A stretch of 64,000 nucleotides of DNA, from the NCBI GenBank assembly GCA_023548195.1, contig JAJHZJ010000577.1, forward strand, positions 1,170,574-1,234,573, in the 5' to 3' direction. Below, in pieces: positions 1 to 12,189 of this stretch. The position numbers and the translations under genes were made by a program. Below the pieces are notes generated by a model that searched no databases, was not told the origin of the DNA, and saw nothing but the letters and a program-made list of their open reading frames with translations. The stretch comes from Bettongia penicillata ogilbyi (lineage: Eukaryota > Chordata > Mammalia > Diprotodontia > Potoroidae). Within the stretch, counting starts at the first letter, position 1; each line of letters begins with the position of its first letter.

Positions 1-220
1 TTAAAACAAACACATATGCACACACACATACACATAAACACTGAACTTTTCAACTGAAGTAAATTTTAAGAAAAAAACATAAAGGAACACAGGTAGAAGT
101 AGGATTTTTTTTTTAATGAAGGAAGATTCAGCTTTACTAGTTTTTCTTTTTCTTTTAATTGGATTTCTTGTAATATACCTGTGACCAAAAAAAAAAGGTA
201 AGCAAAGCTCTGAAAACAAA
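1..220. other. AT-rich sequence, no recognised element
   Basis: The first bases are a short CA-rich run. The rest is A/T-rich with poly-A and poly-T stretches. The open frames here are low-complexity (Lys/Phe/Val rich) and not credible genes. Confidence 0.5.
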
Positions 221-222
221 TA

Positions 223-573
223 GAGGCATACCCTGGAGATATTATGGGTTCAGTTCCAGACCACTGCAATAAAGTAAATGTCACAATAAAGTGAGTCACA
301 TGAAATTTTAATTTCCTAGTACATATAAAAGTTATGTTTACACCATGCTGGAGTTTATTATGTGTGCAATACTATCATGTCTAAAAAAAACATATAACTT
401 AATCTTAAAAATACTTTATTGCTAAAGAATGCTAACCATTATCTAAGTCTTTGAGTTTTAATCTTTTTGCTAGTAGAAGATCTTAGCTTGATGTTGATGG
501 TTACTTACTGAACAGGGTGGTGGTCACTGAAGGCTGGGGTGGCTGTGACAATTTCTTAAATTAGGGCAACACA
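223..573 (-). mobile_element. Tigger-type DNA transposon, first part
   Basis: This half starts with a terminal inverted repeat (gaggcatacc, next to a TA at 221-222) and continues with the known Tigger internal-flank sequence ('ggttcagttccagaccactg', 'caataaagt', 'gggtggtggtcactgaagg'). Tigger elements are pogo/Tc1-mariner-like cut-and-paste transposons that target TA. The orientation is the reverse of the usual consensus. The transposase gene is not present, so this is a non-autonomous, internally deleted copy. It is broken at 573 by an L1 and resumes at 1531. Confidence 0.8.
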
Positions 574-1530
574 AAGGATATGAACAGGCAGTTTTCAGAG
601 GAAGAAATTAAAGCTATCTATAGTCATATGAAAAAATGTTCTAAATCACTATTATTAAAGAGATACAAATCAAAATAACTCTGAAGTACCATATCATATC
701 TATCAGTTTGGCTAACATGACAAAACAGGAAATTGATAAATGTTGGAGAAGATGTGGGAGAGTTGGAACACTAATTCATTGTTGGTGGAGCTGTGAGCTG
801 ATCCAATCATTCTGGAGAACAATTTGGAATTATACCCAAAGGGCTATAAAAATAAGCATACCCTTTGACCCCACAATACCACTTCTAGGACTATCTCCCA
901 AGGAGATTATGAAAATGTGGAAAGGACCTATATGTACAAAAATATTTACAACAGCTCTTTTTGTGGTGACCAAGAACTAGAAATCAAAGGGATGTCCATC
1001 AATCGGGGAATGGCTGAACTAGCTGTGGTATATGAATGTAATGAAATACTATTGTGCTATAAGAAATGATGAGCAGGCAGACTTTGGGAAAACCTGCAAA
1101 GACTTATATAAACTGATGTTAAGTGAAGTAAGCAGAGCCAGGAGAACATTATACACAATAGCAACCACGAGGATGCTTGGTGATAGGCCTAGCCCTTCAC
1201 AGCAATGCAAGGACCTGAAACATTTTCAAAGGACTCATGATGCAAAGTGCCATCCACATCCAGAGAAAGAATTATGGAGTTGGAACGCAGAATGAAGCAG
1301 ACTATTTTCTCCTTTGTTATGCTTTGTGTTTCTCATGGTTTCTCCCATTCATTTTAATTCTTCCATGCAACATGACTAATGTGAAAGTGTTTAATAGGAA
1401 TGTATGTGTAGAACCCATATAAAATTGCATGCTGTCTAATGGAGAGAGGGGGAGAAAATCTGGAATTTATGGAAGTGATTCTTGAAAACTGAAAACAAAT
1501 AAATTAATAACTTTTGAAAAAAATAAATAA
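574..1530 (+). mobile_element. 5'-truncated L1 (ORF2 C-terminus and 3'UTR) inserted in the Tigger
   Basis: The element starts abruptly in the last part of L1 ORF2 and ends in an A-rich tail with AAATAAATAAA. The ORF2 C-terminal region reads at 708-980 (HCWWSCELIQSFW, then IPFDPTIPLLGL) and, after one in-frame TAG at 978-980 where relatives have tryptophan, continues in the same frame at 1032-1295 (MKYYCAIRNDEQADF). The 3'UTR ends with the usual 'gaaaactgaaaacaaataaatt'. Flanking Tigger sequence is repeated on both sides: about 'aaattagggcaaca' on the left and 'aaataggacaaca' on the right. This is a diverged target-site duplication. The copy is dead and of moderate age. Confidence 0.85.
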
Positions 1531-1968
1531 AATAGGACAACAATGAACTCCACCTTATTGATTAACTCTTACTGGTACTTGAGCTAAGAAGCAATTGTGT
1601 GTATCAACTGGCTTAATTTCAATACTGTTATGTCTCAGGGAATACTGGTCAGTGGAAAAGTTAGAACACACACATTTATTGATTAAGTTTGCCATCTTCT
1701 AACCACAGAATTCCGGTGCACCAAAGCAATTAAAGTAGTCATATCAAATATCACTGATCAAAGACCACCAAAACAGATAAAATAATAATGAAAAAAATTT
1801 GAAATATGTGAGAATTACCAAAGTGTGGCACAGAAGAGTACACGATGTTATGAAAATGGCCCCAAAAGACTTGCTTGATGCAGAATTGCCACAAACCTTG
1901 GATCTATAAGAATATATATTATCTGCACAGTACAATATGGTGAAACAAAAGAAAATAAAATATGCCTG
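1531..1968 (-). mobile_element. Tigger-type DNA transposon, second part
   Basis: Sequence resumes at 'aggacaacaatgaa' and jumps past the transposase region to the far flank: 'cttaatttcaatactgttat', 'gtctcagggaata', 'aacacacacatttattgatt', 'tcactgatcaaagaccacc'. The end is tatgcctg followed by TA (1969-1970), matching the inverted terminal repeat at 223 and the TA target. Together with 223-573 this gives a Tigger remnant of about 790 bp. Confidence 0.8.
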
Positions 1969-1970
1969 TA

Positions 1971-2784
1971 TAGTAGAGAAGACTCACTTTGAATGACAGA
2001 GTGAGCATGTCCCTGAAAAGAGGACAACATGGGCAAACTTCAGCCTAAGCATGGCAGGACAACAAAGGGAAAGGATGATTTGATTATTTTCAGCAGGTTT
2101 TGTTTGATAAGACAGGAGCTAACTCCACATATTTTCATTTTCTGTCTTCCAGATATGAAACCAAATACTTATAACTTCTCCCTCTTTATTCCAAATAAAA
2201 GCAAGAGGAAGAAAAGAGAAGTAGTCTGCATTATATTTCTCAGGGGGGAAGGGGATTGGAAAGAATTGGAGAAACTGGTCATTTCTTCCTAGTCATCCTT
2301 CAAAAGGGTATCCAATGTCAAAAATTGCATAAAGAAGAAAAAGGAAAAACTTCAACAGATGCATTTTCCCTATGATTTGCCTGGCTTTCTTCTGTGCTAT
2401 CAAAATAGGATTAAACACAATTAGCAGAAAATAAAGAATTTAAAATGAATTACTGGAAAAGCTAGAATTCCAGGTATATCAGAAATTTCTCAGAAGAGGA
2501 CATATGTTAATAGGGATACGCAAACACAACCAGGACGCACTATTTAAGATGTCTTTTGAGGTCCACATGGGTCCAAGGAACTGGTATCAATAATAAAAAC
2601 AAAAACTAGGTTTATAAAATTTTTTTCCAAACCTATAATTTCATCAGTGTTGTGAACTATGAGTGAAGAAGCTTCCTCCATCAATGCAAATCAACATCTA
2701 CAGCGTAGTAACGCATAGAAATTTATAGCATAGGCTTTATAAAGCATATAGCAATGGCTAAAAAACTGAAAGTTAATGCCCAGA
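1971..2784. other. No recognised element
   Basis: Unique-looking A/T-rich sequence. I see no repeat I can name. The longest open frame (2029-2292, 87 codons) shows no motif. Confidence 0.4.
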
Positions 2785-3025
2785 ATGATACAGCCACTAT
2801 GAATCAGAGATGAAACTTGAACCCACCTCTCTGACTTTAATAATAGCTCTTCATCCATTAAATCATACTGCCCTTCACGTGTATATAGTGCTTTACTCAG
2901 AATAATCTTATCAGTTATTCATTAAAAACATTCTCCCCATTTTCCAGGTGAGAAAATTGAGGATGTAAGTGGTTAAGGGACTTAACTATTCTCAAAGATT
3001 CTAACCCAGGTCCCTTTATTCCAAT
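2785..3025 (-). repeat. MIR-type SINE fragments, antisense
   Basis: Two adjacent pieces. At about 2785-2878 is the tRNA-like end ('gatgaaacttgaacccac...tctctgac'). At about 2893-3025 is the core ('ccccattttccaggtgagaaaattgagg', 'gggacttaac', 'ctaacccaggtccc'). Both are in reverse orientation and strongly diverged. Confidence 0.6.
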
Positions 3026-3569
3026 TCTCTTTCTTCTACAAAATACTGCTTTTTTTTTTAATTTAACCCTTTCCTCTTCACATTTTCCAAGTTTATTATG
3101 AATCTCTGAAACCAGTATTGATTGAGGGGAGAAGAAAGAGAGAAGAGATGAGCAAAAGGAATTTCCTTCCCCTAAAGTTCGGGGGAATTTGCATTCCAGT
3201 TCTACCTTCCCAGACTGAGGCAGACACCTTGCGTTTACCATTATTGACAACATCTCACTGAACTGCTACCGTTTTGCATTAGCTTTGATTAAAACTCTGC
3301 TTTTCTAAATTTCTACTGAAAAACAAAATTGGCTAAATTTAGAGCCGGTCACTATGTTTTGTATAAATTTGTGTTGTTTGCATAAAAGAATTACACTCTA
3401 GAAGTGAGAACTGAATTCAGAGGACATCTGCTCCAAGGTAAACCTGAGAAAGAACGCCCTCCAAGAGCTTCGAGTTCTTTGTTGTTTCTGGACAGGGCTT
3501 GTAACTGCATGGTATAAGGAGCTCCCCCTGAAGAGTCTTCTCTAATGATACAAATCAACAGATTCCATG

Positions 3570-3710
3570 AAATTTAGTCTTAGAAATGCTCCCAAGGCTT
3601 TGAGAGGTTAAGTGTTTTGTTCTGGGTCACATAATATGTGCCCTAGATGAGACCTGAACCCAGGTGTTCCTGACCCCAAAGCTCACTGTCTAGACAGACA
3701 CTGGGAACTG
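3570..3710 (-). repeat. MIR/THER SINE fragment, antisense
   Basis: The diagnostic reverse order is present: 'gagaggttaagtg', 'gggtcacataa', 'gacctgaacccaggtgttcc'. Confidence 0.65.
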
Positions 3711-4779
3711 CTTTCTTCCAAAAGTTTTTGTATTTATTAATTATGAAATTGTTTTAGAACTTGGATACATCATGTTTTTAAATATTAAAGAATTATCCCT
3801 CCAGTAATTCTGCAATTGAATCAATTTCATGAAGAAGCAAGAAAGTTCTTGCTTTAAAACAAAAAAGAGCTAACAGGCCACAGCAATTTTGCTTTGGGTG
3901 ATCTAGAGAGGAAACGTCTCAGGATTTTTAGCTCAAAAGACTCCAAACCTGATCCTCTCTAGCTCCCTGACACAGAAATGGCTCTATAGTCTTTTTCAGC
4001 ATACCTGTAAGGAAAATAGGGAATGAATCTGCTCACAAACTAATATTTATTTATACATTTTCCAGGAACAAGACTAGACAGAAGCCAATTTTATGTTCCA
4101 AATAATCAATGTGCTTCTGACTCAAATAGAACACTAAGATTTTTTAAGTGTGAGGGGCTGGGTTATTTTAACCGTGACAGCATCAGGCCCTTCTTCAGGC
4201 AAAGGCCAATTCTGAGCTGCATAAGTCTCCAGAGGTTTCCTTTGAATACGCTGTCTGATTTCATAAAAGTTTCCAAGTATGCCAACTGAATTGCAAATGA
4301 TTGATCAAATATACTCTAGGAGCTGTATCTAAAAACCATGGAGTGATTTTTAATGCGTTTGGGGATTTGTGTATGGTACTCCAGACAGACTGTATACTTG
4401 GTGGGAAAAAGTTCCTTACTGAGTTCTCTCAAGATGAAAAAACAATTTTTTTAAAGCCAAAAAAAAAAACCCCAAACCAAAAACTCACCACATTTTATTT
4501 TCTAGAAGAAATTCATTGACAAACAGTAAGATTTTTTAGACTAGTAAAGGATGAAGACATTCAATAAATTAATTATGCACAAGTCTCAATTCTATTTCAG
4601 TAAACATCCAGTAGACATACAGAGGAGCCCAACTCTCCTACACATTCACTATAAAAGTTCTAAAAACAGGACTAGGTATAATAATGATCAAAAAATCCAA
4701 AAGAAACAAGATGAAACACATTCACTCAGCCTGATAGATAGAGCACACTGCACAGACAGTAAATAACCTGCATACATAG
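3711..4779. other. Unique sequence, possible conserved non-coding segment
   Basis: No transposon is recognised across this kilobase. The part around 4130-4330 has balanced composition and no repeat signature (see findings). A 72-codon frame at 4301-4519 ends in a poly-Lys stretch from a homopolymer and is not credible as a gene. Confidence 0.4.
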
Positions 4780-5469
4780 GGAGAGGGATCCCACCAGGGT
4801 ATCCAGGCTGCAATTAGGTAAATAAGCCTGAAGCGTGTCAGAATTCTGTCCTAAGACTGCAGTTGCTCTAGTGGGGGAGAGAACTGAACCCTGAACTGAG
4901 ACAATCCAGAGAGGCCCAGAAAGCTGGACCCATACTCTGAAGAGAGACTGTCAGCTGCAGGAACGCAGTAAAGCAAGGTCTGGATCAAGGTCAAAAGGAC
5001 CTGACCACTTCTCCTGGTTTGGGTCAGAGGCAAGTCTTCATCTTCTGGTCATTTAGGCTCAAAATTGGAATAAAAAGGTGATATTGTAAGTCATCCAGTA
5101 GTTAATAAACGGAGATTTACTTAGGCATATGAGGAGGTGGCGGATATTTAATAAGGATAGATATTAAGAACCCCTTGAATTGACTGGCTAAACGCAACAG
5201 CTAATCACAATTCTCAGCAAGGCATCTGAGCATCCCACCAGGTCCATGTTGTCTACTTTATACCTGAGGGAAGAGGAAGTACCTTCAGCAACCGAACTCT
5301 TTATCCCCTGAGGCAGTCAATGCCTCAATACCTTTTAAGAAAAAATTTTCTTACCTGTAATGGATGAAGAGGTTAGGCAACGGCTCCTACTATAACACCT
5401 CATCCAAAACTACAGGAGGGAGAGAAGCCTGGCTGGGGACCAAGGTTTCAAATCAAAAGTATGGCAATA
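4780..5469 (+). mobile_element. Possible 5'UTR of the following old L1
   Basis: This stretch is richer in G+C than its surroundings and directly precedes L1 coding remnants on the same strand. Its content ('gggagagaactgaaccctgaactg', 'agctgcaggaac') resembles a LINE leader, but I cannot match it base for base. It could equally be unique sequence. Confidence 0.3.
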
Positions 5470-6182
5470 TGAGTAAACAGAGGGTATTAAATACAATGAA
5501 AAAAGGGTCAAGACATAAGAGACAGAAACTCAGAAGAAAAGAACTTTACAGTAATTATAAGCAGAAACTCAGAAGGAAAAGAAAATGCAAAGATATCTGA
5601 AAGAAATGAAGCAAGAGATTTAAAAAAAAATGAAATAAGAGGTATAGGAAAAAAACTGGAAGGAAAAGAAATAGCCCAGAACAGAAGGTGGTAAACCCTA
5701 CCCAGGAGGTAGACTCCCTCATACTTAGAATGGACAAACAGTACTCAGAGAGAAGGAGCCACACAGCTGAAGAAGACTGCTTGAATTACAGATTATTCTA
5801 GGAGATCACTTTCCTACTCTCATTTGTAAAGTTGGGATGAGTACAAAGGAGAAATCTGATAGAGGGAAATGCACAATTAACAATTATAAACCTCAATGTA
5901 CATGAGATAAACTCATAAAATGGAAGAAAGTAACAAAAATAATCAGAAAGAGAATATAATATGCTGTTGATAAAAAATGAGACATGAAGTTCACAGAATA
6001 AAAATAAAGGGCTAGAAAAGAATTTATGGAATTGCAGGTAAATTTTTTGAAATCTAGTCTAGCAAACATAAGACAATATTAAAAATAGATAATATTAAAA
6101 GACATAAGCAAGAAATCATATCATGCCTAAAGATATGGATAACAAATCACAGTAATACTTTGTATGTACATATTATATACTA

Positions 6183-6245
6183 CATAGATGTGTGTGCTTG
6201 TGTGTATGAATGTGTGTATGTGTGTGTGTGTGTGTGTGTGTGTAG
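6183..6245. repeat. (TG)n microsatellite
   Basis: TG dinucleotide run, partly interrupted, inside the old L1. Confidence 0.95.
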
Positions 6246-6459
6246 AGACAGTGAATTTAATAGCATCTAAGTATTTAAAGGAAATATTCACTGGATCATA
6301 GTGAGAAACAGAAAAACAAAAATGGTAATAGCTGGGGACTTCACTGTGCCCTTTTCAGACTTGAATAAATTTAACAGAGCTATGAATGAAATGTTAAGGA
6401 ATGGAATTTTAGAAAAGTTAAATAAAATCTCTGGTGATTGCTGATTACAAATAGAAATG

Positions 6460-6510
6460 AATGTGTGTGTACACACACACACACATATAAGCACAGACAT
6501 ACACACATAG
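6460..6510. repeat. (TG)n/(CA)n microsatellite
   Basis: A short TG run switches to a CA run, ending immediately before a SINE insertion. Confidence 0.9.
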
Positions 6511-6752
6511 AGAGTTGGTGCCACAATGGATAGATTACCAAGCCTGGAGTCAGAAGAACTGACTCCAAATCAAATTAAATCCAGTCTCAGACACTAGCTG
6601 TGTGATCCTGGGCAAGTCACTTAACCCTGTTTGCCTCAGTTTCCTCATCTGTAAAATGAATTGGAGAAAGACATGGCAAACAGAATTTTTGCCAAGAACA
6701 CTCCATATTGGGTCATAAAGAGGCATGTCTGAAAAGACTGAACAACATAAAT
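6508..6752 (+). repeat. Mar1/WALLSI-type tRNA-derived SINE
   Basis: The head is 'gttggtgccacaatggatag', related to a tRNA with a degenerate A box. The body has 'ctgtgtgatcctgggcaagt' and 'cctcatctgtaaaatgaa'. The tail is 'tggagaaagacatggcaaac' to 'actgaacaac', characteristic of the marsupial family. It is inserted in the old L1 and was mobilised by L1-encoded machinery, judging by its type. Confidence 0.85.
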
Positions 6753-7054
6753 ATGAATATGCATGTTTGCATATATGTATGTATGTGTGTCTCTTTTGCT
6801 CAGCTACACGGCTTTACCATTATAAGACCTGATAATGTATTAGAAAATAAAAATATAACAAACACAATTTAAAAGGTAGAAATATTGAATACATCATTAC
6901 TAACCTCATCTCAATGAAAATAATAATAATTCAGGATTACTGAGAAAAAGAAATTCAAACTTAAAATAAATAATTTAATCCTAAAGAATTGTTAGGTCAA
7001 AGAACAAATTACTGAAATTTCATAAAAAATAGTTTCATAGAAAAAATAAAAACA

Positions 7055-7185
7055 ACGATGCAATAGCACCTGCCTCACAAGCCTGTTGTGAGGATTAAAG
7101 GAAGCAATATGTGTAAAGAGAATTTAGCACGGGGTCTGGCATATGGTAGATATTTAATAAATGTTTATTCCATTCCTTCTTTTCC
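7055..7185 (+). repeat. MIR-type SINE, 3' half
   Basis: Contains 'tagcacctgcctcacaag', 'gttgtgaggattaaagg' and 'gcatatggtagatatttaat', the 3' half of a MIR/L2-tailed SINE. Confidence 0.75.
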
Positions 7186-10080
7186 TAATATACCAAAACT
7201 TCTGAAACAGAGCAATAAAAGTCCTTAGGAGAAACTTTATAACTCTAAAAACTTTTCTCAACAAAAAAAAAAACGCATAAGTGAATTAATCTTGCAATCA
7301 AAAATAGAAAAAAATGAAACCTCTGCAACAAAACACAAAAATGGAAACTGAAAATCAAGAGAAAAAACTGAAAATAAACCAATAAAAACTCTGAATTGAC
7401 CAATAAAACTAGGAACCTTAAAATTAATAATAAGATAAATGATATGATTACATAATAAAAAGAGAGGAAAACTAAATGGCCAACAATAAGAATTAAAAAC
7501 AAGAAGAGGAAATAAAAGAAATCACTTGAAACGATATGCCCAGTTACATGAAAAAGTGATAACTGAAATGTGACAAATAAATATTTATAAAACTATAAAA
7601 TGACCAGATTATCAGAACAAGAAATAGAGAAATTAAATAAATAAAACTAAATTAAAATTAAATTTAAAAACTCAGAAAAAAGTTGACTAAGCATAAAAGA
7701 ACTCCCAAGGGTGGTGAGGGGGTAATGGAAGGGGAGAGCATAATGAAAAAAAATAAACAACGACACAAGACCAGGTAAATTTACAAGTCTATCCAATTTT
7801 TTTATTAATTTTATTTGCAAAACTATAGATAATTTTGCATCAAATACCTAGGAAACTAATGCTCTTTGAAAGAATTATCTCCCTAAATCAAGGAGACAGA
7901 AGTCAGAAAATAAAATTAACATCTCTAATAAATATTGATGCAAAAATACTAAATATAATATTAACAAAAAGTCCACAACAACATATTGGGAAGGTTATGA
8001 ATTGTAGACAGCTTGGATGCAGAGTTTGAGTCAATATTAGGAAAAACCTAAACATAACATCTCACATTACTAATTAAAATAAAAATCATATGATTATATA
8101 ACTAGATAAAGAAAAGGTCTTTGACCACATACGAAGACAATTTCCATTTTTCATAAATTAAAAAGCATAAGAATAAATGGACCTTTTGTTAATATGCTAA
8201 ACAGAATCAATATAAAACTAAGATTAAACATTATGGATAAACACCAGAAATTTTTCTAATGAGGTAAGGGGTAATTCAAAAATGTGAAATGTCACTAATA
8301 TTATTTACTACAATTCTACAAATCCTGGCGCCATGTAGCAACTGGACAAGAAAGAGAAGTTAAAGAAATAAACATATGAAAAGAAAAAAACAGACGATAC
8401 AATAGAAAAATAGAATAAATAATGTGTTCTATTGTCACGGTAGATATGATCACAGTAGATAAAGTTTGATTATGAAAAAAGGAAAAAAATAAAGAAATTT
8501 TGCATGAACAGAAATTTTACCATGAGAATAAAGAACAGAAAAATAGAGGAAAAAAATAAAATCCTTACTTTTATTAACCTATTTTTCCTAAAATTCCATT
8601 AATAACATTAAGAAGAAGTAGGATGCAAAATAAACCCCAAGTTATTACGTCCTTCTTTAAATTACCAAGAAACCCAGAAGTAAGAGACAGAAAAATAAAT
8701 TCCATTCAAACTAACTGCAGAACATTAATTATATGAAAGTCCACTTCTTACCAAGACAGACACAGGAAATATATAAAGCAAAATACTTTTCACAAAATTA
8801 AAATAAACTTTTATAAAAATACTTTTTGTAAAAATAAAGAGATATAATTGGATGAATAATCAATTATGCTTAGAATGTACTAACTGAATAAAAATAAAAA
8901 TAATAACTAAAATAATTTAAATATTTAGGGCCAAACAAATCAAAGTACCAACTGGTTATTTTAGTAACTAAACTAGACAGAACGATAATAAAATACATCT
9001 AGAAGAACAAAAGGTCAAGCATCTCAAGGGAAATAATGGAAAAAGAAAGGGGAGTGGTAGCGTAAGGGGTGGAAGTGGGGGGTGGGAAGAAGGGAGATCT
9101 AGTTTACAATATTTCTAACCTATACCAAAATGTGACAATTATCAAATTTGGAACTGGTTAGAAAATAGAAAAATATTTGGAACTAGTGAAAAAACAAGAA
9201 AAGTTTTTCAATGGAAGGGATTAAGTATACAATATCCAGATGCAACAGAACACAATAACTTAGCGTTAGATAAATTCAAAGACACCTAGACAACTACTAC
9301 TGAAATACAGAGTATGTGATTAAAATAGCAACAGCAGCATCAAAGTACTAGGAAAACTAGAAAGAAGTCTGGGAGAAATGAGTCTGAGTAACAACACAGA
9401 CCATATACCACAGTAAGGTCTAAATGGATACATAACATAGATATAAAAAGCACATTATGAACAAGTTACAGGATCAAGGAAAAAAACAACATTTGTCACT
9501 ATGGATAGATAAAAAGATACATAGTACAAAGAATAGAAAGAATCACAGCAGATAAATGGAAGTTTGATTTTTTTTTTTAATGAAAAGATGTGCATAGACA
9601 AAAGTAGGGCAGTGGGAATTAAAAGAGAAACTGTACAATGGAGAAACATCTTTTCAAAAAATTTCCCTGATAAAGGTCTACTATCTGAGACATAGAGGGA
9701 ATAAAAATGATTAGATATTAACAAGAACCATTTCCCAGAAGATGTGGCAAATTGTATATGAACAGGCTTTCATCAAGTGATGAAATTCAAGTTATCAATA
9801 AGTATTAGAAAAATGGTTTAAATTACTAGGAGAAATGGACAATAAAACAGCTTTGAGGCTCTACTTTATTAGACTGACAGAGATAACAAAAAAAAAATGA
9901 AAACGACATGGATGTAGGATGTGGGGAGGCCATGATAGAACCAGAGCATTAAGGCATTACTATTGGAACTACTGGTCCAACCAATCAGGAAAGCTATTTG
10001 GGACTATAACCCCAAATTTACTAAACTGTGTGTACTTTTTGACCCAGTCATAATACAAGCTGGTATATATTTCAAGCAAT

Positions 10081-10107
10081 GGAAGGAAGGAAGGAAGGAA
10101 GAAAGGA
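10081..10107. repeat. (GGAA)n microsatellite
   Basis: About six GGAA units at the 3' boundary of the old L1. Confidence 0.9.
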
Positions 10108-10149
10108 AATTCAATATGTGGAAAGTGCTGCACAAGTAGAACATACAGC

Positions 10150-10730
10150 AAGATTGCTGTAGGAACTCCGAGGAAGAGAGATTACGATTGGAATCATCCA
10201 GGAAGGACTTGATCAGGACCTTGAGCAAGAGGGAGGCAGAGGTGAGAAGAGGAACATAACAGGAAGGAAAGGGTAGCATTTCAAGTAGGGGGAGCAGCAT
10301 GAGTTAAATATACATTGTGATAAGGAGGATAAAGCACAGAGACTGGCTTGTTTAGAAAGAAGTGTTCATGTAAAAGAATATGAGATAAAAAGCTGAAAGG
10401 GTATGTTAGTAACAGATTGCAAATGACTTCCTGGATTTTAGACATGATCATCAAACTACTGGTGAAGGACCAAATATAGTGCCTAGGTAAGAATATTTTT
10501 TATATTTTTAAATACAATAAGAATATTTTGAAGTGTTTAAAAAATGTTATTAGCTTGTGGGTAGTTTAAAAAGAAATAACTGTAGGGGGCAGCATTTTGA
10601 GACCCAAGTTGAAGCATATACAAGCAAGGAGGAGACTTTGAAAGTTGTTGAACAGAGGAGTGACATATACAAAGCACAGTTTTTAAGAAGTTTAATCAGG
10701 CAGGAATGTGCATGGTGTGTAAAGATAGAC
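10150..10730 (-). mobile_element. L2 LINE fragment, antisense
   Basis: On the plus strand this reads as the reverse complement of the L2 ORF2 end and 3'UTR: 'agggaggcagaggtgagaag', 'gtagggggagcagc', 'gaggagtgacatatacaaag', 'tttaatcaggcaggaatg'. It is diverged with no coding capacity. L2 is a CR1-clade LINE that stopped moving before the marsupial radiation. Confidence 0.6.
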
Positions 10731-10850
10731 AGGTATAGTGGAGAGAATTCTGTACTGAGTCAGGAAGACCTGGGCTCAAAATCTCTACCATCTGTGTGAT
10801 CTTGGATAACTCCTTTAACCTCTGTATGTCTCGGGGTAGTTTCCAGGACT
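10725..10850 (+). repeat. MIR-type SINE fragment
   Basis: Contains 'gtggagagaattctgtac', 'gacctgggctcaaaat', 'ctgtgtgatcttggataact' and 'tttaacctctgtatgtctc', the sense-orientation tRNA-related and core segment. Confidence 0.7.
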
Positions 10851-11234
10851 CATGTACTTGGTTTTAGACTGACTGGAATCTTTGTTGGTGAAAGAAGTTC
10901 TTACACTGTGAATTTTCTATGCAAGCATTATCACAAATTTTTCATTTATTCTCATGTAGGATGGAGAAAGGTAAGACAGGTACAGAAGACAAGGAACTAT
11001 CATTCCTTGAAGAAGGGTTCATGAGAAATTATGAGGGAAATGTATTCAGTGTGATATAACTGATTAAATAGATATGAGTGGATCAGAGACAGAGGAAAAA
11101 CAAAAGATGAGATGACCAAGATTTTTTCAGTCCTTCTGACTAGGAGAATAGTAATCTCATTAACAGAAATTGGTTTGTTATTTTGTCTATTTGGGGGAAT
11201 GGGGTATGATCAGTACTGGGGAGATCAGTAAAAA
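10851..11234. other. No recognised element
   Basis: Unique-looking sequence between SINE and L2 fragments. No gene signal is visible. Confidence 0.4.
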
Positions 11235-11375
11235 CCTTATGTATAAAGTAGTAGCAGAGACTTGAAGCAAACAAGGGATTCTGAGAGGCAGAGGTGAGAA
11301 GGGAGTGAATTCTAGGAAAAGGAGACAGCTAATGCTCACGCACCACAATGGGAGAGGAAGTACCAAGAGTGAGTA
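11235..11375 (-). mobile_element. L2 fragment, antisense
   Basis: Contains 'agacttgaagcaaac' and 'gaggcagaggtgagaagggag' followed by 'ttctaggaaaaggagacagc', which matches the antisense L2 3' region. Confidence 0.5.
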
Positions 11376-11509
11376 AAAGCAAAACACTGGGTCCTTACCA
11401 CAAGGCAATCTCTTTTATTTTCCTCTTTCTATTGACTTTCCAACTCACTCCTCAGAGAGGGTGTTCTAAATACCCTTATCTCTATGCTCCAACCAAAGTG
11501 TTACTTCAC

Positions 11510-11650
11510 TATTGCTCCAAACTACGTATGTCTTTCCTACTTTTACTTCTTGAGTCACACCATCTGTTGTTTTCTAGAATGGCACTCTCTAAAGCTCATG
11601 TCCCATCTCTGTCTATCAAATCCAGGCATCTCTTAAGCTTGTTCTAAGTC
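11510..11650 (+). mobile_element. L2 fragment, sense
   Basis: Contains 'ctagaatggcactctctaaag', 'catgtcccatctctg' and 'ccaggcatctcttaa', resembling the sense L2 segment after ORF2. Together with 11235-11375 it makes an inverted pair of L2 pieces. Confidence 0.4.
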
Positions 11651-11659
11651 CCTGGCTGG

Positions 11660-11870
11660 ACCTATAGCAATAGGGTAGTAACGCTAACAGAACACTGGAT
11701 CTGAAAGTTTGTAGAGTTGGCTTTGAACTCTGACTCTGACATTACCTATGTCACATTAAGCAAGGGATGTCATTTCTAAGGGATCTTAGTTTCCTCAGCT
11801 CTGGAATTAAATGTTCTCTAAGGTGCCACCCAACTCTAAATCTATGGACCTATGACTCTAAGTGCATTTT
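11660..11870 (+). repeat. THER/MIR-type SINE
   Basis: Contains 'gttggctttgaactctgact', 'ttagtttcctcagctctgg' and the THER-like end 'taaggtgccacccaactct' followed by 'aaatctatgg'. Sense orientation. Confidence 0.7.
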
Positions 11871-11974
11871 CCTTCAACATGTCTTCCCTGACTTCTGCAG
11901 TTACAAGGGATTTCTTCATCATCAGGAATCTCTTGTACTTCTCTTTCATTCATATCATATTCAGTTTTAGTAGT

Positions 11975-12060
11975 AAATATTTTAAATGAATTAATTAATT
12001 CATTATATTTATATATATACATCATATCAATTATTAATATATTAATACATGCATACAAGT
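11975..12060. repeat. AT-rich low-complexity sequence
   Basis: Dense TA/TTAA runs with no other signal. Confidence 0.85.
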
Positions 12061-12189
12061 GTAGTTTTAAGTATCTCTATATCTGCCTGAAAGCATAGCA
12101 GAATAGAATATGACTATGTCCTTGATATAATCTTTAATTGAACCAAAACTTCCACCCTAAGAATCCTCCCTTTAATATTCATATTTTAA

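Larger units (their letters stand above)
5470..10085 (+). mobile_element. Old, near full-length L1, heavily decayed
   Basis: A degraded ORF1-like stretch comes first: ATG at 5469 region, Lys/Arg-rich, followed by an 'acccaggaggtagactccctc' segment. ORF2 remnants then run to 10085. The endonuclease domain is visible at 5870-6000 (frame reads like T-I-I-N-L-N-V) and again near 6322, where the frame reads VIAGDFTVPFSDLNKF, the L1 'GDFN' endonuclease motif region. Reverse-transcriptase remnants follow from 7880 ('aataaatattgatgcaaaa') to about 9000, and ORF2 C-terminal remnants ('gaacaggc', 'gtggggaggcc', 'tttttgacccag') end at 10085. Many stops and indels are present. It is the oldest large L1 here and hosts a SINE (6508), a MIR (7055) and several microsatellites. 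No intact protein can be made. Confidence 0.7.
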
